A stretch of DNA of 64,000 nucleotides from Candidatus Sysuiplasma acidicola. Its GTDB lineage: Archaea > Thermoplasmatota > Thermoplasmata > Sysuiplasmatales > Sysuiplasmataceae. Under the pieces are notes generated by a model. That model searched no databases, was not told the origin of the DNA, and saw only the letters and a list, made by a program, of their open reading frames with translations. How positions within the stretch are numbered: position 1 is the first letter of the stretch; every line of letters starts with the position of its first letter. Location: positions 1-64,000 of the forward strand of contig JAHEAA010000004.1 of NCBI GenBank assembly GCA_019721035.1. The letters are read 5' to 3'. A program made the translations under genes and the position numbers. Shown here in pieces: positions 16,527-25,637 of this stretch.

Positions 16527-17612
16527 ATGAAGAGCAGGAATGCAAGACTGTTTGAGTTCATCGGCGACAGGACAGACGCTGTCGTCATAGTCAATGGTCA
16601 CGATACGCATGTCGATCAGAACTTCAGGTATTTCGTCCAGGCGGATTCCGGTGTTTTTGAAGGTTCGGCTTTAATAATCGAGAAGAAAAAGCTGAGTGTC
16701 ATAACATCGCCTCTCGAAGCTAGCGCACTCTCCGGGACCGATGCATCGGTCACCGTCGCAAAAGGCGCTGACGAGTTCGATTCCAGTCTTCGGCGCAAAC
16801 TCTCGGGATTCGGCAGCATAGGCATGAATTTTCCAGCCCTCACGCATGACGGTTACAGACGTGTCAGAAAGAATTTCAGGGGAAAGATCGTTGACTGCAG
16901 CAAGGCGATATCACAATGCAGGGCGGTGAAGGACGAGCATGAGCTCAGGCGCCTCTCCGTTTCGTGCAGAATCGCATCAAAGGTTGCCGCCAGCATACCG
17001 GAGATGCTGAAAGATGGAATGACTGAAAGGGAACTGTCCTCGTCTATATCTGTGGCGCTCTACGAGGAAGGCAGCGAAAGTCCTTCGTTCCCGCCTATTG
17101 TTTCGTTCGGCAGAACAAGCGCCATACCGCATTACTCCCCAGGAGGCGTCAGGCTGAAGAAGGGCAGCTTCGTTCTCGCAGACTTCGGCGGCACGTATCA
17201 GCGTTACTGTTCTGATATCACCAGGACATTCGTTTACGGCAAGGCAAACAGCAGACAGCGGGAGCTGTACAACACCGTGCTGGAGGCACAGAAGAGTGCG
17301 CTCTCTGTCATGAAGGCGGGCGTAACCGGAAAGCAGGCTGACGCCGCTGCAAGAAAGGTTATAGATGATTCCCGGTTCAAGGGAACATTCATACACAGCC
17401 TCGGTCACGGTCTTGGCATGCAGGTGCATGATGGTCAGCCTGTCCTCTGGCCCAGGGGGAAGGAGAAACTGGAACCGGGCATGGTAGTCACTGTCGAGCC
17501 GGGTGCGTATATTCAGGGTTTCGGCGGCGTGAGAATTGAAGACGACGTCGTGATAACACCTAACGGTGTGAAAATACTCACCGACGCTCCAAGGGAATTT
17601 ATCGAATGCTGA
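16527..17612 (+). CDS. pepQ: Xaa-Pro dipeptidase/aminopeptidase (M24)
   Basis: Cytoplasmic dimetal peptidase that cleaves bonds before proline, 361 residues, the usual length of archaeal PepQ. The N-terminal creatinase-like domain spans about 1-130. The catalytic pita-bread domain contains all the metal-ligand blocks: ADFGGTYQRYCSDITRTF (two Asp), HSLGHGLGMQVHD (His), VTVEPGAYI (Glu) and VRIEDDVVIT (Glu). The leaderless ATG start is supported by a TATA box 25 bases upstream. It is not in an obvious operon. A second M24 enzyme, methionine aminopeptidase, is at about 49-50 kb. Confidence 0.93.
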   Translation: MKSRNARLFEFIGDRTDAVVIVNGHDTHVDQNFRYFVQADSGVFEGSALIIEKKKLSVITSPLEASALSGTDASVTVAKGADEFDSSLRRKLSGFGSIGMNFPALTHDGYRRVRKNFRGKIVDCSKAISQCRAVKDEHELRRLSVSCRIASKVAASIPEMLKDGMTERELSSSISVALYEEGSESPSFPPIVSFGRTSAIPHYSPGGVRLKKGSFVLADFGGTYQRYCSDITRTFVYGKANSRQRELYNTVLEAQKSALSVMKAGVTGKQADAAARKVIDDSRFKGTFIHSLGHGLGMQVHDGQPVLWPRGKEKLEPGMVVTVEPGAYIQGFGGVRIEDDVVITPNGVKILTDAPREFIEC

Positions 17613-17758
17613 GCGTGCCGCATGCGTCGGCTTCAGCCGATATGTAATGGCCCTGGAGCGGAGCGATATATTCGTCGTGCATGCCTGAACCGGTTGAATT
17701 CGCGATGAATCCGGTTCACTCCAGTTTAAGTATCCGGCGCATCTCTACAATATATTGA

Positions 17759-18445
17759 ATGACGGAAAAAGGGCTTCCGGACAATGATGTCGATCGCAAT
17801 GCCACCCTGCACGAGGGTGAACCGATGGAAACCAGGCTGGATATACCATGTCATGTGTGCGGAGAGAAGAATGTTTTGAACATTTCAGTTACGCTGCGTC
17901 TTCCGCATTTCGGAAATGCGCTTCAGATGACACATCTCTGCACCTCGTGCGGCTTCAGGCATTCGGATGTGATCATGCTTGAAAACAGAGGTCCCACGAG
18001 ATGCGAGCTCTTCGTAAATACGGCTGAATTGTTGAACTCGAGGGTCCTCAGATCTAATTCCGGAACGATCAGAGTGCCTGAAATAGGCGCAGTGATAGAA
18101 CCTGCCGCCGCATCAGATAGTTTCGTCTCAAATGTGGAAGGAGTGCTGGACAGAATAGTCGAGGTTGTTAAACTTGTCAGTTCCGATTCCGAACTGGATG
18201 TCTATGAGCGATGCTCGGCCCTGCTAGGCAAGATAGAGAGAATGCGAGAAGGTCGCGAAAAATTCCATCTGGTAATAGACGATCCATACGGCAACAGCGC
18301 TATATTGGGTGATGGTGTCTCCGTGAGGAAGCTCAGCGAAAAAGAAACTTCTGAGCTGCAAACGGGTGAAATGACTTTGGACTCCGGGCATATATCCGCA
18401 ATCCGCACCGGTGATGAAGGAGCAGGTCACAGGTCAGGTTGGTGA
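17759..18445 (+). CDS. ZPR1-type zinc finger protein
   Basis: A 228-residue archaeal ZPR1 protein. The zinc knuckle is made by Cys31/Cys34 (PCHVCGEKN) and Cys61/Cys64 (LCTSCGFRHSD), with the C-x2-C-G-F/Y-R-x2-D end typical of the family. In eukaryotes ZPR1 binds and helps fold EF-1alpha; archaea carry single-copy versions that are not well studied, so a chaperone role for the EF-1alpha at 53-54 kb is inference. TTTAAGTAT at 17725-17733 lies about 30 bases before the ATG, so the mRNA is probably leaderless. Its 3' end overlaps the convergent sensor kinase gene by 12 bases. Confidence 0.9.
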   Translation: MTEKGLPDNDVDRNATLHEGEPMETRLDIPCHVCGEKNVLNISVTLRLPHFGNALQMTHLCTSCGFRHSDVIMLENRGPTRCELFVNTAELLNSRVLRSNSGTIRVPEIGAVIEPAAASDSFVSNVEGVLDRIVEVVKLVSSDSELDVYERCSALLGKIERMREGREKFHLVIDDPYGNSAILGDGVSVRKLSEKETSELQTGEMTLDSGHISAIRTGDEGAGHRSGW

Positions 18446-20911
18446 CTTCAGATCAATGACAAACGTCGTTCCCTGCGTGTAGTCCCCGGGAACACGTTCC
18501 TCTGCATGGATTTTCCCGTCGACACTCTCGACAATCTCCCTGACAAGAGATAAACCGAGACCAGTGCCTTTTGCAGCCGTGTCGAATCTGTGGAATAACG
18601 TTTCGCGCCGATCTGGCGAAATGCCCCCGCCGTTGTCAGATACCATCACTCTGACTATGTGTTCACTTCCGTTGTTGAGTCTTTCGGCTTTTACGACAAT
18701 CTCGACAGCTGAACCGGTGCAATACTTGGCGGAATTAGAGAACAGATTCGAGAAGATCTCACCAAACAGGCTGTTCCCCTTTACCAGAACGGCATCCTCG
18801 GCAATATCAAATTTGAAGTTTATGTTCTTTGAGCCGAAGTTGAGCTTTATCAGATTCGCAGATTCCTCGACAATCCTGCTCAAGTTGAGCTCGGTCGAGG
18901 AGGCAATAGATCCTGCCTTCAATTTCATTATTTTCAGCGTATTTTCAAGAAAGCTTGTTGCAGTATCAATGGACATCAACGTCTTCCTGATGTAATCGAC
19001 ATCGTTCGCCCCGACAGTGCTGTTTTTCGACAAATCGATCATAAGAAGCTGCATGTAAATCCGTATGGGCTGGAATATGTTTCGCAAATCGTGCGAAATC
19101 AGTCCGGCTCTTGCCTCAGCCAGATTCCTCTGCATGGTCAAGCCGTCTTTCAGTGCATTGGTTTCTATTGCAACGGACAGCAGCCTGGTCATGGAATTTA
19201 TAACTTCGGTGTCCAGTCTGTTGAATGCATTTAGCGCATTTGACTGGATATCCAGGACGGCCACGACTTTGTCATGATGTATTATTGGTGCGTCATATTC
19301 ACTCTTCGTTCCGGAGCCGGCAGGGTCAAAATAAGTCTGCTCGGATTTCACGTCATTGGCAAGCATGGCAACACCGGTTTGTGCGACCTGACTGATCATG
19401 CCGCGTCCGGGCGGCAATTCAGCTCCTTTCTTCATTATGCCGAGGTCCCTGTCTTTCCACGCCATGCTCTGCAGAATCATGTTATTGCCTTCGACTTTCC
19501 AGACGGCCACATTTTCAAACCCGAGTCCGTCCGAAACCAGTCTGACTGAAGCGTCATAGAGATCATCTGTTTCAGATAAGGAAAACAGCGTATCTGTTGC
19601 GTGAATCATCGACAGAAGCTGAGTCACCGTTCTTGACTGCCTGACCGAAGTTTCTCTCTGAAATGCAAGGAAGCCTATTCCTGTGGCTATCGAGCGCAGC
19701 ATCGTTATTTCGGCCCTCTCCCACCACACTCTGTCTCTTTCCCTCATACCCACCATGTGATATCTGCCGTTGGGCGCCTTCGCGATGACCGAAATATATG
19801 GAACTCCGGATGCAGCCATGAGTTTACTCGCAGTATCAGAATTCTGGGAAGAGGATATGGTCACATCCGTCTCCGACAGTACAGAGACACTGTCTGTGAG
19901 ATTCAGCAATCCCGGCATCTTTGCCATAGGCACGCTGTATGACATGGCCTCCAGTTCAAGCTCCCAGTCAATGCCGTTCATCGACGTGTAACAGAATACC
20001 GATGATTGTTCAAACACAGTCGGAATAAGCTCAATCACACTGCTTGCATGCTCTCTCTGCGTCATTGAAGACAGCGTGCTGTGTCCGTCACGTATGATTT
20101 TGAACGCGCCTCTCAGATCTCTGTTGAACCACCTGTAATCCTGAAGCATGCCCCAAGCCACAAAGAGCATAGACAGCCAGATGAAGATGCTTGAAAGCCA
20201 CCATGCATTATCGAACGTGACACCGGACAGAAGGTGGAGTACAATTCCTGTAGACTGCAGTCCGGCAAAAATGCACAGGCCAGTCAGACTCTTGCTGAAC
20301 TGGACAATGTGCAGGCGTCTGATTTCAAGAACCACAATCATGGCTGCAACTATTGCGACAATGTGTACGGACAGATCGGCCGTGGTTTTAGATGCGGAAT
20401 AGAGATAGTGGACTGGACTGAGCAATAATAAAATGAGAAACGCAAGCGATGTAAGCGACGGTCCCAGAAGCAGCAAAATCAGTTGTTTACGTCCGAATCG
20501 CTTCCGTGTTACAGTCCGGGGAATACCAACGGCAAGAATTACTAAGGTTTCGGTTGCAATGTTCGGAATCAGTATGTTGGAAATAACTGTAAGAGAATAA
20601 AATCGCATGAATGCCGACACCAGGAATAACTGGAAAAATGCAACCGAAACAACTGCATCCTGGCGGAATCCGGTCTGACCATATCTCAGCCAGTATGAAA
20701 CCGTCAATACTGATGCTGTCGTCATGAAATATACAGTTGACACAAGATATATTTCCGTCTCAAGCTGTGTTCCGTGCAGTAAAATCCCCAACACATTCAC
20801 GATTGACAATGCGATTAGTGATGAAATGATGGCGGCCACCGGGAGCCACCAGCGAGCCAGATGTGATAGCCCCCTCTTCAGTGGCACGCTTTTCATGAAT
20901 GTAATTGTCAT
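18434..20911 (-). CDS. Membrane sensor histidine kinase with GAF domain
   Basis: An 825-residue sensor. About seven transmembrane helices occupy residues 15-250, followed by a cytoplasmic sensor region at about 270-430 without a clear family and a GAF domain at about 430-585. The kinase core has an H-box (LISHDLRNIFQPIR, His607), an N-box (FSNLFSNSAKYC), G1 (VSDNGGGISP) and G2 (GTGLGLSLV). It would autophosphorylate His607 in response to a membrane or small-molecule signal. No response regulator adjoins it, so it is an orphan kinase. A TATA-like stretch (20977-20985) lies about 70 bases upstream and is nearly symmetrical, so it could also serve the divergent RNA genes. Confidence 0.9.
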   Translation of the reverse strand: MTITFMKSVPLKRGLSHLARWWLPVAAIISSLIALSIVNVLGILLHGTQLETEIYLVSTVYFMTTASVLTVSYWLRYGQTGFRQDAVVSVAFFQLFLVSAFMRFYSLTVISNILIPNIATETLVILAVGIPRTVTRKRFGRKQLILLLLGPSLTSLAFLILLLLSPVHYLYSASKTTADLSVHIVAIVAAMIVVLEIRRLHIVQFSKSLTGLCIFAGLQSTGIVLHLLSGVTFDNAWWLSSIFIWLSMLFVAWGMLQDYRWFNRDLRGAFKIIRDGHSTLSSMTQREHASSVIELIPTVFEQSSVFCYTSMNGIDWELELEAMSYSVPMAKMPGLLNLTDSVSVLSETDVTISSSQNSDTASKLMAASGVPYISVIAKAPNGRYHMVGMRERDRVWWERAEITMLRSIATGIGFLAFQRETSVRQSRTVTQLLSMIHATDTLFSLSETDDLYDASVRLVSDGLGFENVAVWKVEGNNMILQSMAWKDRDLGIMKKGAELPPGRGMISQVAQTGVAMLANDVKSEQTYFDPAGSGTKSEYDAPIIHHDKVVAVLDIQSNALNAFNRLDTEVINSMTRLLSVAIETNALKDGLTMQRNLAEARAGLISHDLRNIFQPIRIYMQLLMIDLSKNSTVGANDVDYIRKTLMSIDTATSFLENTLKIMKLKAGSIASSTELNLSRIVEESANLIKLNFGSKNINFKFDIAEDAVLVKGNSLFGEIFSNLFSNSAKYCTGSAVEIVVKAERLNNGSEHIVRVMVSDNGGGISPDRRETLFHRFDTAAKGTGLGLSLVREIVESVDGKIHAEERVPGDYTQGTTFVIDLKSPT

Positions 20912-20976
20912 CCCTTTACGATCCCCGTTTAGCCGGACGCATCTGCTCGTTCGTTAAAGAAAATCTTCTTCTCAAC

Positions 20977-20985
20977 ATATATAAT
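20977..20985 (+). promoter_or_regulatory. Near-symmetric TATA box between sensor kinase and RNA genes
   Basis: ATATATAAT reads as a TATA box on both strands. On the plus strand, transcription would begin near 21005-21010, just before the folded region at 21023-21112. Confidence 0.4.
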
Positions 20986-21004
20986 GCATTCGTGCACAGT
21001 TTGC

Positions 21005-21115
21005 CTACAGGTGAATCTGAGCGCATATCTTCGATATGCCCAGGGCAGGCTCAGGAGGTTACCTCCATTGCGGGCTGAAGCCCACTGTCCTGATACTGCG
21101 ACTTGTTGGCAGCAC
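21005..21115 (+). ncRNA. Candidate structured non-coding RNA
   Basis: This stretch has no supported reading frame but is full of exact inverted repeats. They are a hairpin GCATATC/GATATGC at 21023-21039; an 8-base-pair stem (one G-U) between 21041-21048 and 21085-21092; two hairpins enclosed by it, GGAGG/CCTCC at 21054-21066 and GGGC-TGAA-GCCC at 21072-21083; and a short stem CTGC/GCAG at 21096-21112. The enclosed pair forms a three-way junction. TGCC at 21002-21005 can pair with GGCA at 21108-21111 to close the whole. A TATA box lies about 25-30 bases upstream. I do not recognise it as RNase P, SRP or a C/D box RNA. Boundaries are approximate. Confidence 0.4.
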
Positions 21116-21156
21116 AGCATCGCTTTTATATGGCATCTGTGAATTGTGCAATCGGC

Positions 21157-21245
21157 GCCACCATAGCTCAGGCGGTAGAGCGGCTGACTTGTATCTGATG
21201 CAGGCAATCAGCAGGCCGGGAGTTCAAATCTCCCTGGTGGCTCCA
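21157..21245 (+). tRNA. tRNA-Thr (TGT) with 13-nt intron
   Basis: Acceptor stem GCCACCA/TGGTGGC, T-arm GGGAG-TTCAAAT-CTCCC and discriminator T73 followed by an encoded CCA. Anticodon stem GCTGA/TCAGC encloses the loop CTTGTA|A once the intron at 21194-21206 is removed, giving anticodon TGT. A bulge-helix-bulge is visible: CTTG pairs with CAGG (one G-U), leaving 3-base bulges TAT and CAA that would be cut after their second base. This is the canonical 37/38 site. A TATA-like TTTTATAT lies at 21124-21131. Confidence 0.93.
21194..21206 (+). other. Intron of tRNA-Thr
   Basis: A 13-base archaeal tRNA intron between positions 37 and 38, with splice sites defined by the bulge-helix-bulge described for the tRNA. 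It would be cut by the tRNA-splicing endonuclease and the exons joined by RtcB with archease. Confidence 0.85.
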
Positions 21246-21430
21246 GTGCGATTCCGGCATCTGACACCTGTAACGCCGCTGTCCTTCCTCATGTGCAGCG
21301 AAGCAGGAATGCGGCAATTGAACCATTCAAAGGCATGCGGAAGGCATTCGCACCTTAACAACATCATGTCTCTTTCCTTGCACCGCCAAATTTCGAAAAG
21401 CATTAATCGTTATTGACTTTACTCACCCCC

Positions 21431-24187
21431 ATGACGTCCAGCCGTTCAAAGGATGCGGGTCTTCACAACGAATGGGGCACACTCAGAACTTTCAGCTCAG
21501 GTGGCAGGACATTGCATTATTATTCCCTGCCGGCCCTCGAAGAGGCAGGCATCGGGCCTGTCTCCACTCTTCCGCTCTCAATAAGAATTGTGCTGGAATC
21601 GCTGTTAAGAAACATGGACGGCAAGGCCGTAACCGAGCGTGACGTCAGAGCGCTGGCAAACTGGAACGCCACTTCCCCTGCAGATGTCGAAGTTCCATTC
21701 AAGGTTGCCAGAGTTCTCATGCAGGATCTCACGGGCGTTCCAGCTATCGTCGATCTGGCGGCGATGAGGGATGCTGTAAAGAAGCTTGAAAAGGATCCAG
21801 GACTGATTGAGCCGCAGGTGCCTGTAGACCTTGTGATAGACCATTCAGTTCAGGTCGACTCTTTCGGCACTTCCGAGTCGTTCGTGCTCAACAGGGAAAT
21901 CGAGTTCAAGAGAAACCATGAGCGTTACCTGTTTCTCAAATGGGCAGCAACCGCATTCCATAACCTCAGAGTCATGCCCCCCTCGCTGGGCATCGTGCAC
22001 CAGGTGAATCTTGAGTATCTGGCCACCTGCGTAACAGTGCGATCTCAGGGAGGCGTGGAGATGGCGTATCCGGATACGCTCGTCGGCACCGATTCGCACA
22101 CAACGATGGTTAACGGAATAGGTGTGCTGGCCTTCGGCGTCGGTGGTATCGAGGCCGAGGCAGCGACACTCAATCAGCCGGTCACTTTCGCGCAGCCTGA
22201 AGTCGTTGGCGTCCATGTTGTCAACAGAATGAATGAGGGTGTGACCGCAACAGACGTCGTGCTCACGCTTACACAACTGATGCGTAAACACAAAGTGGTA
22301 GGCAAATTCGTGGAATTTTACGGGCCCGGTATAGCAAATCTCAGCATACCGGACCGTGCGACGCTCACCAACATGTGTCCGGAATACGGTGCTACAATAG
22401 CGCTCTTCCCCATCGACGAGAAGACGCTGGATTATCTCAGGCTCACGGCCAGAGCTGAAGACCATATTTCCATCGTGAAAGAGTATTGCCGTCTGCAGGC
22501 CTTTGATGTCATTGATTATTCAAAAGTGAAGTACAGCAGCACAATGGAATTGGATTTGTCAGCAGTCAGGCCAAGTGTAGCGGGACCGAAACTTCCGCAA
22601 TCCAGAATCGATCTCGCCGATATTGGTGCAAATTTCCTGAGTTCCTTCCCTACGGTACAACGCTCTGCGGCCGTTGCGGATTCCGGCCGGAATGCCAGTC
22701 TGATGCAGGAGAAGCGGTTGGGCAAGGGCAGCGTAGGCATTGAATATCCGCCCGGGGTAAACACCACCATCTCAGACGGAGATGTCGTGATCGCGGCAAT
22801 AACCAGCTGCACAAATACCAGCAACCCGGAAGTCATGATCGCTGCTGGCCTTCTTGCCAGGAATGCTGTTGAGAGGGGGCTGAAAGTTGAAAAGAAGGTA
22901 AAGACGAGCCTTGCACCTGGATCCAGGGTTGTGACCGATTATCTGCAGAGAGCCGGTCTCATGGAACCGCTGGAGAAACTCGGTTTCTATCTTGTCGGAT
23001 ACGGCTGTACGACGTGTATAGGAAACAGCGGACCGCTTCCGGGACCGGTATCCGCGGCCATTACTGAAAACAAGCTGTCTGTCGCAAGCGTTCTTTCCGG
23101 CAACAGGAACTTTGAAGCGCGCATTCACGGCGATGTGATGGCAAATTACCTGATGTCGCCGCCGCTCGTGGTGGCGTTCGCCATTGCCGGAACCGTTCTC
23201 ACCGATCTCACTAGAGACCCTCTTTCCAGAGGTGGTGCGGAAAAGGTCTACCTCCGCGACATATGGCCTTCAAATGAGGAAGTACGGAAGGCACTTTCTC
23301 TGGCGCTTACGCCCGAAATGTTCAGGCAGCGCTATTCCGATGTGGACACTGCAAACGATGAATGGAACAAACTCCGGGCTCCGGAAGGGACGCTCTATGC
23401 CTGGGACGACGAAAGCACGTACATACAGCTTCCGCCCTTCTTCACGGAAGTCGGGCAGCAGGTGGCGCGGTTGAGAATCAGAATAAGCGATGCAAGGGTG
23501 CTCGCGGTATTCGGTGATGCTGTCACAACCGATCACATTTCTCCGGCTGGTGCATTTTCACCGGAAACGCCGGCCGGAAAATATCTGATTTCCAGAGGAG
23601 TCGCTGCGGCGAATTTCAATACTTACGGGGCGAGGCGTGGAAACGACAAGGTCATGGTCAGGGGAACATTTGCCAACAAACGTATAAGGAACCTTCTGGT
23701 TCCAGGCGTCGAAGGAGGCTTCACGCGTCACTTCCCGGACGGAGAAAAAATGACAATATTCGATGCATCCCTCAGATACAGAGATGAAGGCGTTCCGCTG
23801 GTCGTGTTCGCAGGTGCGGAGTACGGCACGGGCAGCTCGCGCGACTGGGCGGCAAAGGGACCGAAACTTCTCGGAGTCAATGCGGTCATAGCAAAATCAT
23901 TCGAAAGAATTCACAGGAGTAATCTCATTGGCATGGGCATACTTCCGCTTCAGTTCAGCCCCGGGGAAGACGTGCGGTCGCTCGACATCGACGTTGCGGA
24001 AACGGTGACAATAGAACTGCCGGACAGGCTGACGCCAAGGGCAAAGGCAAAACTGTCGTTCAGTAACGCTAAAACCCACAGCGTGGAAAGTACCACTCTC
24101 GACGTGCGCATAGATACGGAGATAGAGGTGGAATACTACACGCACGGCGGCATTTTGCACTATGTTCTCTCGAGGCTATTGAACTGA
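21431..24187 (+). CDS. acnA: Aconitate hydratase A
   Basis: [4Fe-4S] enzyme of the TCA cycle that interconverts citrate and isocitrate. From the ATG at 21431 the protein has 918 residues, standard for AcnA/IRP-type aconitase (a TTG at 21413 adds six unconserved residues). Cluster ligands are Cys460 (TSCTNTSNP), Cys526 and Cys529 (GYGCTTCIGNSG). The swivel domain near the C-terminus has GAEYGTGSSRDWAAKGP with the catalytic Ser/Arg. The substrate-binding block DSHTTMVNGIGVLAFGVGG is intact. It is transcribed alone after tRNA-Thr. With sucCD and the methylmalonyl-CoA mutase genes it supports an oxidative TCA cycle. Confidence 0.96.
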   Translation: MTSSRSKDAGLHNEWGTLRTFSSGGRTLHYYSLPALEEAGIGPVSTLPLSIRIVLESLLRNMDGKAVTERDVRALANWNATSPADVEVPFKVARVLMQDLTGVPAIVDLAAMRDAVKKLEKDPGLIEPQVPVDLVIDHSVQVDSFGTSESFVLNREIEFKRNHERYLFLKWAATAFHNLRVMPPSLGIVHQVNLEYLATCVTVRSQGGVEMAYPDTLVGTDSHTTMVNGIGVLAFGVGGIEAEAATLNQPVTFAQPEVVGVHVVNRMNEGVTATDVVLTLTQLMRKHKVVGKFVEFYGPGIANLSIPDRATLTNMCPEYGATIALFPIDEKTLDYLRLTARAEDHISIVKEYCRLQAFDVIDYSKVKYSSTMELDLSAVRPSVAGPKLPQSRIDLADIGANFLSSFPTVQRSAAVADSGRNASLMQEKRLGKGSVGIEYPPGVNTTISDGDVVIAAITSCTNTSNPEVMIAAGLLARNAVERGLKVEKKVKTSLAPGSRVVTDYLQRAGLMEPLEKLGFYLVGYGCTTCIGNSGPLPGPVSAAITENKLSVASVLSGNRNFEARIHGDVMANYLMSPPLVVAFAIAGTVLTDLTRDPLSRGGAEKVYLRDIWPSNEEVRKALSLALTPEMFRQRYSDVDTANDEWNKLRAPEGTLYAWDDESTYIQLPPFFTEVGQQVARLRIRISDARVLAVFGDAVTTDHISPAGAFSPETPAGKYLISRGVAAANFNTYGARRGNDKVMVRGTFANKRIRNLLVPGVEGGFTRHFPDGEKMTIFDASLRYRDEGVPLVVFAGAEYGTGSSRDWAAKGPKLLGVNAVIAKSFERIHRSNLIGMGILPLQFSPGEDVRSLDIDVAETVTIELPDRLTPRAKAKLSFSNAKTHSVESTTLDVRIDTEIEVEYYTHGGILHYVLSRLLN

Positions 24188-24251
24188 CGTGCATGAGCAA
24201 CCGGTCAACGAGGCCTGCGGAGCCGGCGCGATTGTTTCCCGGGCATCAAAC

Positions 24252-24259
24252 CTTTTATG
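24252..24259 (+). promoter_or_regulatory. TATA box of the thioesterase gene
   Basis: CTTTTATG about 26 bases before the ATG at 24281. It overlaps the upstream in-frame ATG at 24257, so that ATG is unlikely to be the start. Confidence 0.4.
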
Positions 24260-24280
24260 CGTATTGTGTTTTCCGGTTTC

Positions 24281-24724
24281 ATGGATCGCAAGGAAGACAG
24301 TGGCATATTCGGCTCAATCGCTTCAATAATACGAGGAGATCCTTATCTGCGGAGCCTCGACGTTCAGGTCCTTGAAATGGAAAAGGGGCACGCCAAACTG
24401 ATGCTGCCGGGCAGCGATCGTGTTCTCAGACACGGCGGTATAGTCAACGGCGGTGCGATATGCACGCTGATGGATGCGGCCGGTGGCACGGCCACCGCCA
24501 CGGTCAACACCGGCAAGAATCAGGTCACAATAGAATTGAAGGTCAATTTTCTGGAACCAGTGAAGAAGGGCAACATGTACTGCGCTGCCGAAGTGATCAG
24601 GGCCGGGAAAAATATAGTGGTCGTCAAAATGGATCTTACTGATGCTGACGGAGTGCTGTGTGCCAGCGGCATAGGAACATGGATGATATTGCACGAAGAC
24701 AGGTTCCCGGCACGCAAAGATTGA
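24281..24724 (+). CDS. PaaI-like hotdog-fold thioesterase
   Basis: A 147-residue acyl-CoA thioesterase of the PaaI/YbgC-like hotdog family. The active-site helix block is HGGIVNGGAICTLMDAAGG, where the family usually has HGG...G...D/N. Later strands (VTIELKVNFLEPV, then YCAAEVIRAGKNIVVVKMDL) match the fold. It likely hydrolyses an aromatic or medium-chain acyl-CoA in the cytoplasm; the substrate is unknown. I chose the ATG at 24281, which is about 26 bases from a TATA-like box and makes the mRNA leaderless. An upstream ATG at 24257 adds eight residues. The endonuclease III gene follows after one base, so the two are co-transcribed. Confidence 0.88.
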   Translation: MDRKEDSGIFGSIASIIRGDPYLRSLDVQVLEMEKGHAKLMLPGSDRVLRHGGIVNGGAICTLMDAAGGTATATVNTGKNQVTIELKVNFLEPVKKGNMYCAAEVIRAGKNIVVVKMDLTDADGVLCASGIGTWMILHEDRFPARKD

Positions 24725-24725
24725 G

Positions 24726-25430
24726 TTGAAGGAAGTATTGTCGAGTCAGGCCATGGCTGGTAAAAGGGGCGCCGAATCCCGGCGTAAACGCTCTTCAAGG
24801 GTTGCACTGATACTGTCCACACTCAAGAGGAACTATCCAGATGCCAAGTGCGAGCTGAATTTCACAACGCCGGAAGAACTGCTTATCGCCACCATACTGT
24901 CAGCTCAGTCGACCGACAGAACAGTGAATTCCGTCACTCAAGAACTCTTCTCCCGTCTTCCTGTACCCGGCGTTCTTGCAAGAACGAAATTGAGCGAAAT
25001 TGAACGCCTCATCAGGCCGTGCGGCTATTACAGGCAAAAGGCACGCAGCATCAGGGAGACTGCGGCTGCTCTTTCCTCACGCTACGATGGGCACGTTCCG
25101 GCAAGAATGGAGGATTTGCTGACGCTGCGAGGTGTTGCCAGAAAAACAGCGAACGTCGTGCTCTCCGTCGCCTTCGGCATCAATGAGGGTGTTGCAGTAG
25201 ACACTCACGTTGCGAGGCTGAGCAGAAGACTTGGTCTTTCAGAAGCGACAAGGCCGGATATCATTGAGAAGGACCTGATGGCTGCAATACCAAACATGGA
25301 ATGGGGCAATTTCACCACTCTGCTGATAGCTCACGGACGCAAAGTATGCAACGCCAGAAAGCCACGCTGCTCTGCATGCTGCATCAGCTCCCAGTGCCCT
25401 TCTGCCTTCAGACTTTCGTCATGGTCCTGA
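24726..25430 (+). CDS. nth: Endonuclease III, DNA glycosylase/AP lyase
   Basis: Base-excision-repair enzyme for oxidised pyrimidines, with AP-lyase activity. Of 234 residues, the helix-hairpin-helix is LLTLRGVARKTANVVLS with catalytic Lys140, and catalytic Asp159 is in VAVDTHVARLSRRLG. The C-terminal [4Fe-4S] motif C-x6-C-x2-C-x5-C is Cys208, Cys215, Cys218 and Cys224. The first in-frame start is TTG at 24726, one base after the thioesterase stop; an ATG at 24753 is also possible because conservation begins around residue 25. A uracil-DNA glycosylase follows 200 bases downstream, so two repair genes lie together. Confidence 0.94.
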   Translation: MKEVLSSQAMAGKRGAESRRKRSSRVALILSTLKRNYPDAKCELNFTTPEELLIATILSAQSTDRTVNSVTQELFSRLPVPGVLARTKLSEIERLIRPCGYYRQKARSIRETAAALSSRYDGHVPARMEDLLTLRGVARKTANVVLSVAFGINEGVAVDTHVARLSRRLGLSEATRPDIIEKDLMAAIPNMEWGNFTTLLIAHGRKVCNARKPRCSACCISSQCPSAFRLSSWS

Positions 25431-25637
25431 CGCGTGTCGGCGCAGATTTCCCTGCTGATTGCTCAATCGAAAACACAGCACTCATGGCGGGACAGGAACA
25501 CTGTCGGCAACTGACAACTACAGGCAGGACTGCGGCGGACAGCCTTGACAAACGTCATGAATCAGCCGGATTGCCGGCGAAAAGTTGCCGAGGTCGTTAT
25601 AGCCGGATTGTGTATTTCAGGCTCGTATACGGTGTAA

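Noticed and set aside
17610-17735. Inverted repeats after pepQ (TCGGCT/AGCCGA and GAACCGG/CCGGTTC)
   Set aside because: The stems are short and not followed by a T-run; they could be a weak processing or termination signal, but nothing ties them to a function.
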